Position numbers and translations under genes: made by a program | Origin: Halobaculum gomorrense | Lineage (GTDB): Archaea; Halobacteriota; Halobacteria; Halobacteriales; Haloferacaceae | Direction: 5' to 3' | DNA: 64,000 nt | Assembly (NCBI RefSeq): GCF_900129775.1 | Contig: NZ_FQWV01000007.1 | Coordinates: forward strand, 1 to 64,000 | The notes under the pieces: model-generated | Databases searched by the model: none | What the model saw: only the letters and a program-made list of their open reading frames with translations | Told to the model about the DNA's origin: nothing | Shown: piece by piece, positions 7,605 to 15,844 of the stretch | How the letters are laid out: each line of letters begins with the position of its first letter | Position numbering within the stretch: the stretch's first letter is position 1

Positions 7605-9947
7605 ATGAAAGTCGCAGACGCCGTCCCGGAGTTCGCCGACGCGTTCGGCTTCGAGGAGTTCAACCGCATGCAGCGGGAGGCCCTCCCCGCGATCCTCGAG
7701 CGCGACGACAACGTCGTCGCCGCGGCCCCGACCGCCTCCGGCAAGACCGCACTGGCCGAACTCGCGATCTGCGAGACGCTTCGCGACAGCGGCACCGCCT
7801 TGTTCATCGCCCCGCTTCGCGCCCTGACGAACGAGAAGGAGGCCGAGTGGGACCGCTTCGAGGACCTGGGCTACTCCGTGTACGTCGTCACCGGTGAGCG
7901 CGACCTCAACCCCCGCCGCGCCGAGCGCGCCGACATCCTCGTGATGACGCCGGAGAAGACCGATTCGGCGACGCGGAAACACGAGTCCGCCCGCTACGAC
8001 TTCATCAACGACGTGGACTGCTGCGTCATCGACGAGGTCCACCTGCTCGACTCCGACAAGCGCGGCGCGGTGCTCGAGGTCACGGTCTCGCGCCTGCGCC
8101 GGATCTGCGACCCGCGCGTCGTCGCCCTCTCGGCGACGATGCCCAACGTCGGCGACGTGGCCGAGTGGCTCGACGCGCCGCCCGAGACCACCTTCCAGTT
8201 CGGCGACGAGTACCGCCCCGTCGACCTGGAGACTGGGGTGAAGACGTACACCCACGGCGACAACTCCTTCGCCGACAAGTACCGCCGGCTCTATCGAGCC
8301 TTAGACCTCGCGGAACCGCACATCCGCGAGGAGGGGCAGGCGCTCGTGTTCGTCTCCTCCCGGCAGGACACCGTGATGGCCGCCAAGAAGGCCCGCGACG
8401 AGGTCGCCGAGCGCGACCTCGAGATGGGCGCGCGCGGCGACTACGACTTCCACAACGCGGCGAAAGAGGTGGACAACGACACCCTCCGTCACTCCGTCGT
8501 CGACGGCGTCGCCTTCCACCACGCCGGCCTCTCGAAGAACGACAAGGACCGCGTCGAACGGTGGTTCAAGGAGGGGAAGATCCAGCTCCTCTTTTCGACC
8601 TCGACGCTCGCGTGGGGCGTCAACCTCCCCGCCCGCTGCGTCGTCATCCGGGACACGAAACACCACGACCCCCTCGAGGGCGAGGTCGACATCAGCCCCC
8701 TCGACGTGCTCCAGATGCTCGGACGCGCCGGGCGCCCCGGCTACGACGACGTGGGCTACGGCTGGGTCGTCTGCGACCGGTCGGACGCCGACAAGTACCG
8801 GAGCCTGCTGCAGGAGGGCAAAGAGATCGAATCCCGACTCGCCGAGGACATCGACTCCCACCTGAACGCCGAGATCGCGCTCGGGACGATCTCGGGACTC
8901 GACGACGTGATGTCGTGGCTGGAGACGACTTTCTACTACGTCCGCGCGGGGACAGAGCCGGAGGCGTACGAATTCGAGGGGATCCGCGACCGCGTGCGCG
9001 ACACGCTCGACTCGCTGGTCGAGCGCGGCTTTGTCGAGACCGACGACCGGCTCGGCATCGAGGCGACCACGATCGGCCGCCTCGCGTCGAAGTACTACCT
9101 CCGCATGGAGACGGCCGAGCGGTTCGCGACTCTCGCCGAGCGGGAGTCGATCGACGAGCACGGCGTCCTCCGGACGGTCGCGGCCGCCGCCGAGTTTGAC
9201 TCCGCCTCCTCGCGCTCGTCGGAGGCCGACGCCGTCGACCGCGTGCTCTCGGACGTGAACACCGACCTGGAGGGCGGAAATCGGAAGGTGCTCGCGATCC
9301 TCCACGCGGCGGTCCGCGGATCAATGCCCTCCGATCTCCGGTCTGACGCGTGGATCATCCAACAGAACGCGCTGCGCCTGCTCGCGGCGCTGCGAGAGTT
9401 CGCCGACGCGGTCGCGGGTCCCCGAGCCGCCAACCTCGTGCGCCGCGTTGAGGCGCGCGTCGAACACGGCGTCAAGCGCGAGGCGGTCGGCCTCACCGCC
9501 ATCGAGGGCGTCGGCGAGGGACGCGCGGAGTCGCTGTCGGCGGGCGGGCTCACCACCCCCGCAGACGTGATCGCCGCCGGGACGGAACGACTCACCCGCG
9601 CGGGGCTCTCGGAGGGGGTCGCCGAGCGGGTGCTCCGGCAGGCGGAGGACCTCCCGAACGCCGTCGTCGAGTGGGGGGAGATCCCCGACTCGATCGGCGT
9701 CGGCGAGAACGAGGTGCTGGAGGTGACCGTCCGCAACGTCGGGGGCGCCGCCCGCGCCGGGATCCGCGTGACCGCCAACGGCGTCGAGATGACCGAGAAG
9801 ACGCTGTACCTCTCCGAGGAGACGACCGTCCCGGTGGCCGTGTTCGGCGCGCCCGACGAGGCGGAGCTGCGCTACGAGGTGGAAGTCGTCTACCCCGAGT
9901 TGCCGCTGCTGCCGGAGACGGACTCGCGGATCGTCCGCGTGGAGTGA
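7605..9947 (+). CDS. Ski2-like SF2 helicase with C-terminal HhH and beta-sandwich extension
   Basis: 780 aa. Helicase motifs in order: motif I APTASGKT (41-48), PLRALTNEK (Ia), TPEKTD, motif II DEVH (143-146), SAT (176-178), then LVFVSSRQDT, FHHAGLSKNDK, STSTLAWGVNLPAR and QMLGRAGRPGYDD (VI). A winged-helix/ratchet region follows, with helix-hairpin-helix-like IEGVGEGRAESL and AGLSEGVAERVL. The last ~90 residues form a CARDB/BRE-like beta domain (LEVTVRNVGGAARAGIRVTANG). It belongs with Hel308/Brr2-type helicases but is distinct from the Hel308 at 23807. It could remodel DNA forks or RNA. Its 3' end overlaps the convergent HAD gene by 58 bp. The start at 7605 fits the conserved N-terminus better than upstream alternatives. 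Confidence 0.88.
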   Translation: MKVADAVPEFADAFGFEEFNRMQREALPAILERDDNVVAAAPTASGKTALAELAICETLRDSGTALFIAPLRALTNEKEAEWDRFEDLGYSVYVVTGERDLNPRRAERADILVMTPEKTDSATRKHESARYDFINDVDCCVIDEVHLLDSDKRGAVLEVTVSRLRRICDPRVVALSATMPNVGDVAEWLDAPPETTFQFGDEYRPVDLETGVKTYTHGDNSFADKYRRLYRALDLAEPHIREEGQALVFVSSRQDTVMAAKKARDEVAERDLEMGARGDYDFHNAAKEVDNDTLRHSVVDGVAFHHAGLSKNDKDRVERWFKEGKIQLLFSTSTLAWGVNLPARCVVIRDTKHHDPLEGEVDISPLDVLQMLGRAGRPGYDDVGYGWVVCDRSDADKYRSLLQEGKEIESRLAEDIDSHLNAEIALGTISGLDDVMSWLETTFYYVRAGTEPEAYEFEGIRDRVRDTLDSLVERGFVETDDRLGIEATTIGRLASKYYLRMETAERFATLAERESIDEHGVLRTVAAAAEFDSASSRSSEADAVDRVLSDVNTDLEGGNRKVLAILHAAVRGSMPSDLRSDAWIIQQNALRLLAALREFADAVAGPRAANLVRRVEARVEHGVKREAVGLTAIEGVGEGRAESLSAGGLTTPADVIAAGTERLTRAGLSEGVAERVLRQAEDLPNAVVEWGEIPDSIGVGENEVLEVTVRNVGGAARAGIRVTANGVEMTEKTLYLSEETTVPVAVFGAPDEAELRYEVEVVYPELPLLPETDSRIVRVE

Positions 9948-10747
9948 CGCACCGCCCGGAACAGCGCCTCGGGGTCCGCCCGGTCGAGCACGACGACCTC
10001 GTCGGCCGCCGAGAGGTCGCTGTCGACGTTGTGGTCGTCGCGGACGGCGATCGTGTACGCGCCCGATCGGGCGGCCGCGCGCACCCCGTTCTCGGAGTCC
10101 TCGACGGCGACGGCGCTGGTGACCGTCCCGCCGAGGTCGCGGATCGCCTCCTCGTACAGGCCCGGTTCGGGCTTGCCCGGCCCGTCGAACTCCTCGGCCG
10201 GCGCGACGAGGTCGAAGGCGAGGTCGAACCGGTCGAGCACCACCTCGATCCAGTCGCGCGGCGACGACGAGACGAGCGCGACCGGCACCCCCGCGTCGCG
10301 CAGTTCGTCGACGAACTCGGCCGCGCCGTCGAGCAGGTTAACCCGCTCGCCGTAGATCGACTCCGCCGTCTCCTCGTACAGCGCCATGAACTCGTCTTTG
10401 TCCACGGCCACCTCATAGTGCTCGGCGAGGTAGTCGTAGATCTCGCCGTAGTACATCCCTGTCACCTCGTCGAGGTCGGGGGTCGGGGAGCCGTCGGTGA
10501 GCACACGCGGCAGGATCTCCTCGCGCTCGGCGGCGTGCCAGTAGTCCTCGGAGTCGACGAGGACGCCGTCCATGTCGAAGCAGACGACGACCGACGCGTC
10601 GGCGCTCGCTTGCGTCTGGACGGTCCCCGGCGCGGAGTCGGGGCGGTCGGCCGTCGAGGAGTCGGTCGTGTCCGCCGAGTCGGTGGCCTGCGGGGAGTCG
10701 GTCCCGTCCGTCGCCTCCGGAGCGTCGCTGTCGGATGACTCGGACAT
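9890..10747 (-). CDS. HAD-superfamily phosphatase (phosphoglucomutase-like subgroup)
   Basis: 285 aa. After an acidic low-complexity N-terminus (residues 1-50, rich in D, S and T) comes motif I CFDMDGVLVDSE, the nucleophile-bearing DxDG. Next come VALVSSSPRDW (motif II serine), the GKPEPGLYEEAI lysine (motif III) and AVEDSENGVRAA (motif IV). This order matches beta-phosphoglucomutase/phosphatase-like HADs with a helical cap (about residues 75-140). The substrate cannot be told from sequence. The first 50 residues could be dispensable, and a start nearer DASVVVCFDMDG is possible. It overlaps the helicase gene tail to tail. Confidence 0.88.
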   Translation of the reverse strand: MSESSDSDAPEATDGTDSPQATDSADTTDSSTADRPDSAPGTVQTQASADASVVVCFDMDGVLVDSEDYWHAAEREEILPRVLTDGSPTPDLDEVTGMYYGEIYDYLAEHYEVAVDKDEFMALYEETAESIYGERVNLLDGAAEFVDELRDAGVPVALVSSSPRDWIEVVLDRFDLAFDLVAPAEEFDGPGKPEPGLYEEAIRDLGGTVTSAVAVEDSENGVRAAARSGAYTIAVRDDHNVDSDLSAADEVVVLDRADPEALFRAVRHSTRTIRESVSGSSGNSG

Positions 10748-10863
10748 GTCCTACGATACTCGGGCGTGGGGATGGGCGTTCCGGCCCCGCGGCGGAGCCG
10801 CCTGCGATCGCCGCCGGCGCATCCGGGCGAGGGTCCAAGTAGGGAGACGGCACCACCGACCCC

Positions 10864-11634
10864 ATGCCGGAGACCGCAACCGTCCTCGCGGGCGACTGTA
10901 CCACCCGATTCGAGACGGCGACGGGCGACGAGCGCACCCAGCGCGGGCGCGTCGTCGTCCTCGCCAAGCCCGACCGCACCGTCCTCATCCACGACCGCTC
11001 GGGGTACCAGCCGGTCACGTGGCTGACCCGCGCGGACTCGCTGACCGTCGAGGCCGACGACGACGGGTTCGCGGTGACGGCCCGCGACGCCGGCCGCACG
11101 CTCTCGGTCCGGTCGCACGACGCCGGCGAGGTGACGGAACTGCCGGTCAGCGACGCGGGCGTCCCGGTCGGCGAGTGTCCCGACTGCGGCGCGGCGATGG
11201 TTCGCGCCGGCGGCGACGTGGTCTGTCTCGGCTGCGGCGACCGCTACGGGCTCCCTTCGGGGGCGACCGTCCGCGACGACGACACCTGCGACGACTGCGG
11301 GCTTCCGACGATGACCGTCGAGCGCGGTGAGTCGCTGGAGCTGTGCATCGACTACGCGTGCGACTCGCTGACCGCGGCTGTCCGCGACGTGCTCGACCGC
11401 CGGTTCGACTGCCCCGACTGCGGGCGCGACCTCCGGGTCCGCGAGCACCGCGGGCGGGCGTTCCTCGGCTGCGACGGCTACTCGGACTGCGAGGCGGCGT
11501 TCTCGGTGCCAGCGGGGGTGTTCGCGGGCGAGTGCGCCTGCGGGCTCCCGCGGTTCGAGACCGCCACCGACGTGCGCTGCCTCGACGGTACCTGCGAGTT
11601 GGACCGGCCGGCCGACCCGGAGCGACAGCCCTGA
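10864..11634 (+). CDS. NucS-like N-terminal domain fused to topoisomerase-type zinc fingers
   Basis: 256 aa. Residues 1-95 (RGRVVVLAKPDRTVLIHDRSGYQPVTWL) resemble the N-terminal DNA-binding domain of the NucS/DUF91 endonuclease. The NucS nuclease domain is absent. Instead there are four cysteine clusters: ECPDCG/VCLGCG, DTCDDCG/LCIDYAC, FDCPDCG/FLGCDGYSDC and ECACG/RCLDGTC. The third is typical of the C4 zinc ribbons at the end of type I topoisomerases. It probably binds nucleic acid, perhaps single-stranded or branched DNA; no catalytic motif is visible. It lies 89 bp upstream of endA on the same strand. Confidence 0.8.
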   Translation: MPETATVLAGDCTTRFETATGDERTQRGRVVVLAKPDRTVLIHDRSGYQPVTWLTRADSLTVEADDDGFAVTARDAGRTLSVRSHDAGEVTELPVSDAGVPVGECPDCGAAMVRAGGDVVCLGCGDRYGLPSGATVRDDDTCDDCGLPTMTVERGESLELCIDYACDSLTAAVRDVLDRRFDCPDCGRDLRVREHRGRAFLGCDGYSDCEAAFSVPAGVFAGECACGLPRFETATDVRCLDGTCELDRPADPERQP

Positions 11635-11723
11635 TCGGGCCCCGGCGACGGCTTCGACACGACGTGCCACGGCGAGGCACACGATCACAGCCCCTATACC
11701 CGAACCACCCGCCGATGCACATA

Positions 11724-12806
11724 ATGAGAGCGACACTCGACGGCGACGTTGTCCGCGCGGCGGGCGATGCCCGCCAGCGCTTCCACGACGCCAGGGGGTA
11801 CGGGCGCGCGTCCGGCCCCGACGTGACCCTCGCGCGGGTGGAGGCGGCCCACCTGCTGTACCGCGGCGACCTCGACGCCGTCTCGGGGATGGACTTCCGG
11901 TCGTTCTTCTGCGACAGCGTCGCGAGCGAGGCCGGCTTCGCCGCCCGATTTCTCGTGTACGCCGACCTGCGCGAGCGGGGATTCTACCTCGCGCCGGCCC
12001 GCGAGGGGTGGCCGGGGAGCGACGAGCGCGGAGCGCGTGCGGACGGGGCCGACGAGGGCAACGGCAGCCGCGACGCCGGCGTCGACGCGGACATCCTCGT
12101 GTTCGAGCGCGGCGAGAAGCCCGGCGGCCCGGTCGCCCACCGCGTCCGAGTCGTCGGCGAGCGCGAGGAACTCGCGACCGGCGACCTCGCGGACTGCACG
12201 CTCGCGGTCGTCGACGAGGAGAGCGAGGTGTCGTACTTCGCGTGCGCGGCGGGCGGCGGGTTCGACGGTCGGACCGAGTACGACCTCCCCGACGGCCTCG
12301 ACGCGGACCTGCTCGACGACCGCGTCGTCTGCTGGTCGCCGCCGCCGGCCCTGTACGAGCGCGCGTTCTACGGGCAGCCGGTCTCCGGCCGCGACGACGC
12401 CGACGTGGACGCCCTCCAGCTGTCGCTCGTCGAGGCGGCTGATCTGGCCGCACGCGGGGCCGTCGACCTCGACGCCGACGCGGTAGTCGAGCGCGGACGG
12501 ACGGTCGAGGGCGAGCGGTTCGACCGCCGACTGTCGGTATACCGCGAGCTTCGCGACCGCGGCGTCGTCCCCAAGACGGGCTACAAGTTCGGCGCCGACT
12601 TCCGGACATACGACGCCGTGGAGTCGGTGGCGGAGCTGCCCCACTCCGAGCGGCTCGTCCGGGTGGTCGAGCCGGACCACCGATTTCACCCGCGCGAGCT
12701 CGCGTTGGACGTGCGACTGGCCGGCGGCGTGCGGAAGCGAATGGTTTTTGCGCTCGCCGGCGACGACACGAACGACTACCTGACGGTCGAGCGACTCACC
12801 CCATGA
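11724..12806 (+). CDS. endA: tRNA-splicing endonuclease
   Basis: 360 aa. It cuts introns at bulge-helix-bulge motifs in archaeal pre-tRNA and pre-rRNA. The protein is a fused two-repeat form. The N-terminal half (RFLVYADLRERGFYLAP) is degenerate and interrupted by an acidic loop near residues 95-115. The C-terminal half carries the catalytic region: VYRELRDRGVVPKTGYKFGADFRTYD (Tyr), the His in LPHSERLVRV and the Lys in GVRKRMVFA. That makes it the alpha-2 homodimer type. A TATA-like CTATACC lies about 28 bp before this ATG; an in-frame ATG at 11715 is an alternative. Its stop overlaps the trpS start by 4 nt. Confidence 0.95.
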   Translation: MRATLDGDVVRAAGDARQRFHDARGYGRASGPDVTLARVEAAHLLYRGDLDAVSGMDFRSFFCDSVASEAGFAARFLVYADLRERGFYLAPAREGWPGSDERGARADGADEGNGSRDAGVDADILVFERGEKPGGPVAHRVRVVGEREELATGDLADCTLAVVDEESEVSYFACAAGGGFDGRTEYDLPDGLDADLLDDRVVCWSPPPALYERAFYGQPVSGRDDADVDALQLSLVEAADLAARGAVDLDADAVVERGRTVEGERFDRRLSVYRELRDRGVVPKTGYKFGADFRTYDAVESVAELPHSERLVRVVEPDHRFHPRELALDVRLAGGVRKRMVFALAGDDTNDYLTVERLTP

Positions 12807-14410
12807 GCGACGACGACACCAGCCCCGCACGGGGCACCGACGGAGCCGACGGCGAGAAGCAGCGAGCGCGAACCGACGGCGGCGGGGGCGTCGCGCTCGA
12901 CCCCTGGGGCTCGGCGACCGTCGCCGACTACCGCGAGCTGTTCGAAGAGTTCGGCATCGAGGAGTTCGAGGCGATCATCGACGAGGTGCCCGAGCCGCAC
13001 TACCTCATGCGTCGCGGCGTCATCTTCGGCCACCGCGACTACGACCGCGTCGCCCGCGCGCTCGCGAACGACGAACCCGCCGCCGCCCTCTCGGGGTTCA
13101 TGCCCACCGGCGACCCGCACATCGGGCACAAGCTCGTCTTCGATGAGCTGATCTACCACCAGCAGCAGGGCGCCGACACCTACGGCCTCATTGCGGATCT
13201 GGAGGCCCACTCGGCGCGCGGGCTGACGTGGGCGGAGATCGACGAGCACGCCCGCGACTACCTTCTCTCGCTGTTGGCGCTCGGGTTCGACCCCGAGGAG
13301 GGAGAGTTGTACCGCCAGTCGACGAACCGACGGCTGCAGGATCTCGCGTTCGAGCTGGGGTCGAATGCGCGCTTCGCGGAGTTCGAGTCCATCTACGGCT
13401 TCGACGGCGGCACCTCCGTCTCGCACATGCAGTCGGTCGTCACCCAGATGGCCGACATCCTCTACCCGCAGTTGGACGAGCCGAAGCCAACAGTCATTCC
13501 GGTCGGCCCCGATCAGGACCCGCACGTCCGCTTCTCCCGAGACATCGCGCGCAAGACGCGCTACTTCAAGGTGACCGAGGCGTTCGCCAGCCCCGAGTTC
13601 GACGCCGCAGAGCGCGTGCTCGTCCGGCGGGCCCACGACAAGCGCGAGGCGTGGGCCGAGGACCCCGAGACGCCGCGGTGTGAGGACGCCGCCGCGTGGC
13701 TCGCCGACGCGGAGGTCGACTCCGAGTTCGAGGCGGCCCGCGCCGGCGCCGTCGAGAAGTTGGAGAACGCCGGGATGGAGCCGCTTCGTCCCCGGACGCG
13801 CTTCCTCGACCGCAACGCCGACGAGGAGGCATTCGAGTCGCTCATCGAGGCGGTCCCCGGCGAGAAGCGCGTCTTCGACGCGCACATCGACTCCTTCGAG
13901 TTGGACCGCGAGGAGGCGGAAGAGCTGGCCCGCGAGGTCGAAGTCGACAACGGCGGCTTCGGCTTCCACACGCCGTCGTCCATCTACCACCGCTTCATGA
14001 CCGGCCTCACGGGCGGGAAGATGTCCTCGTCGATCGAGGCGAGCCACATCTCGCTGCTCGACGAGCCCGAGGAGGGGTACGACAAGGTGAAGTCGGCGAC
14101 GACCGGCGGCCGGGAGACCGCCGAGAAGCAGCGGGAACTCGGCGGGGAGGCCGACGAGTGTCCGGTGTACGAGCTGTACGCGTACCTGCTCGCGGGCGAC
14201 GACGACGACTTCGCCGAGGAGGTGTACGAGGAGTGCGTCGGCGGCGAGCGCCTCTGCGGCGGCTGCAAAGAGCAGGCGGCGACGCTGCTGAAGGAGTTCC
14301 TCGCGGACCACCAGGAGAAGCGCGCGGAGGCGGAGGAACTGCTCGCAGATCTGGACATCGACCTAGACATCGACGCCTCCCGGCGGGGGATCCCCGGCGA
14401 CGAGGAGTAG
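12803..14410 (+). CDS. trpS: Tryptophanyl-tRNA synthetase
   Basis: 535 aa, class Ic aminoacyl-tRNA synthetase charging tRNA-Trp. It shows HIGH in PTGDPHIGHKLVFDEL (about 110), the eukaryote/archaeal-type VIPVGPDQDPHVRFSRDIA block, and the KMSKS-type loop GGKMSSSIEAS near residue 410. A C-terminal region with a CCGG-type cysteine pair follows (ECVGGERLCGGCKEQA). An extra ~150 residues between the Rossmann halves are acidic and common in haloarchaeal TrpRS. The ATGA overlap with endA implies one transcript and coupled translation. This is noteworthy because haloarchaeal pre-tRNA-Trp carries an intron that EndA must remove before TrpRS can use it. Confidence 0.97.
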   Translation: MSDDDTSPARGTDGADGEKQRARTDGGGGVALDPWGSATVADYRELFEEFGIEEFEAIIDEVPEPHYLMRRGVIFGHRDYDRVARALANDEPAAALSGFMPTGDPHIGHKLVFDELIYHQQQGADTYGLIADLEAHSARGLTWAEIDEHARDYLLSLLALGFDPEEGELYRQSTNRRLQDLAFELGSNARFAEFESIYGFDGGTSVSHMQSVVTQMADILYPQLDEPKPTVIPVGPDQDPHVRFSRDIARKTRYFKVTEAFASPEFDAAERVLVRRAHDKREAWAEDPETPRCEDAAAWLADAEVDSEFEAARAGAVEKLENAGMEPLRPRTRFLDRNADEEAFESLIEAVPGEKRVFDAHIDSFELDREEAEELAREVEVDNGGFGFHTPSSIYHRFMTGLTGGKMSSSIEASHISLLDEPEEGYDKVKSATTGGRETAEKQRELGGEADECPVYELYAYLLAGDDDDFAEEVYEECVGGERLCGGCKEQAATLLKEFLADHQEKRAEAEELLADLDIDLDIDASRRGIPGDEE

Positions 14411-14542
14411 CGAGGCGCGAGGGACCGACGCGACCGAGCGCCTCGGAGCGACGCGAGGGCTGCCGCTGACTTCGACCGGCGAAATCAGATCTGGTTCGTC
14501 GACCGAAAGACATATTGACACGTCGTGAGATCTGTGTATAAG

Positions 14543-14695
14543 ATGGAGTATACGTTCGAGTGCGAGTGCGGCGAAGAGGTGTCGGACTTCACGCGCGGGG
14601 GCGACGTGGAGATCAGCACCGTCGCGGTCTGCGAGGAGTGCGGCACGACCTACGGGCTCACCATCACGACGATCCAGAGCGGCGACGGCGAGTAG
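14543..14695 (+). CDS. Small zinc-ribbon protein, 50 aa
   Basis: A 50-codon ORF starting MEYTFECECGEEV and ending IQSGDGE. It has a CxC pair at residues 7 and 9 and a CxxC (CEEC, 30-33), enough for one zinc ribbon. The acidic composition and GC-rich third positions match real genes here. A TATA-like GTGTATAAG ends just before the ATG, so either the true promoter is further up (near GACATATTG, 14510-14518, about 28 bp before the start) or the mRNA is leaderless from that box. Tiny zinc-ribbon proteins are frequent in haloarchaea and many are regulators of unknown target. Function unassigned. Confidence 0.8.
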   Translation: MEYTFECECGEEVSDFTRGGDVEISTVAVCEECGTTYGLTITTIQSGDGE

Positions 14696-14737
14696 CCGAC
14701 AGGCTCTCGATCGGTCTCTCTCGGCCGTCCACCCCGC

Positions 14738-15721
14738 TCAGAACGCGATATCCGCCCTGTCTTCCCCGCTCGCTTCTCCCCAGAGGTAGTTCGCCGTCGC
14801 CGTGTCCAGCACCGCCGAGCCGACGCTCTCGACGACGATCACTTCCTCGGCCGACGCCCGCCCCGCCTCGCCTTCGAACACCGCAGACAGCGGCGTCAGC
14901 CGCGCCGGGTCGACATCGTTGTCCACCACGTCGCCGATCGCCGCGACCTCCTCGGGGACGTCCGCGAACACTCGGTCGGCCCGCGCGAACGTCGCGTGGT
15001 CGAGTTCCCGCATCGACGCCTCGTAGGCGCCCACGGCGATCACGAGCGCGCCGTCGGCGAGGGCCTCGCCCGGGAACACCGGCACCTCGCTCGTCGTCGT
15101 CGTGACGACCGCGTCGGCGCCGCGGACGGCCGTCTCCGCCGAATCGACGGCCTCGGCGGCGATCCCCTCCCCGCGGAGGTCGGCCGCGCACTCCGCTCGG
15201 GATTCGGGCGTCGGCGAGTAGATCCGAGCGCGGTCGACGCCGCGGGCCGCGTCGATCGCGCGGGTCTGCCAGCGCGCCTGCTGGCCGGCGCCGATCACCG
15301 CGAGGTCGACGGGTCCCGCCCCCGCGGTCAACTCGCGCGCCGCGAGCCCACCGATGCAGCCCGTCCGGGCGTTCGTGATTCGCTCGCCGGCGAACAGCGC
15401 GAGCGGTGCGCCGTTCGCGGCGTCGGTGAGCAGCACCTGCGCCTGCACCGTCGGACGGTCGACGCCGGGGTCGACGTTTCCGGGGAACACGGACGCGAGT
15501 TTCGTCGCGTACGCCGGGTCGCCGTGGACGTACGCCGGCATCGCGAGCCCGGTGCCCGCCGGCTCCGCGCGCCCGTCGAGCCCCTCGCCGACCGAGAAGT
15601 GCGGCCGATCCGGACGTTCGACCTCGCCGCGGCCCTGCTTCAGGAACGCCCGTTCGACGACTCCGAGGAGCTCGTCGAACGCGAGGAGGGCTGCGACCGC
15701 GTCGTCATCGAAGACGTGCAT
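14738..15721 (-). CDS. Ornithine cyclodeaminase / mu-crystallin family dehydrogenase
   Basis: 327 aa. The family binds NAD(P)H and acts on amino acids or imines (ornithine cyclodeaminase, archaeal alanine dehydrogenase, ketimine reductases). Visible motifs: substrate-side GTGLAMPAYV and YATKLASVFPGN, the ITNARTGCIGGLAAREL segment, and the Rossmann loop AVIGAGQQARWQTRAI around residue 130. FVDE/D-type ends (RVFADVPEEVAAIGD) follow. Which reaction it performs cannot be fixed. It is divergent from the FAD oxidase gene at 15845 (about 120 bp apart), suggesting linked amino-acid or imino-acid metabolism. The start is MHVFDDDAV; a GTG slightly upstream is an alternative. Confidence 0.9.
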   Translation of the reverse strand: MHVFDDDAVAALLAFDELLGVVERAFLKQGRGEVERPDRPHFSVGEGLDGRAEPAGTGLAMPAYVHGDPAYATKLASVFPGNVDPGVDRPTVQAQVLLTDAANGAPLALFAGERITNARTGCIGGLAARELTAGAGPVDLAVIGAGQQARWQTRAIDAARGVDRARIYSPTPESRAECAADLRGEGIAAEAVDSAETAVRGADAVVTTTTSEVPVFPGEALADGALVIAVGAYEASMRELDHATFARADRVFADVPEEVAAIGDVVDNDVDPARLTPLSAVFEGEAGRASAEEVIVVESVGSAVLDTATANYLWGEASGEDRADIAF

Positions 15722-15844
15722 GACCGAGTGGTCGACGGCGACGGACTTCGGTGTTTCCTCGGTCCGGGTTCCCGACGGCACCGTCGGACGGCCCGCCGGT
15801 ACGGTGGCAGCAACGCTTTGTGATACCGTGTCATGCGTTTGGGC

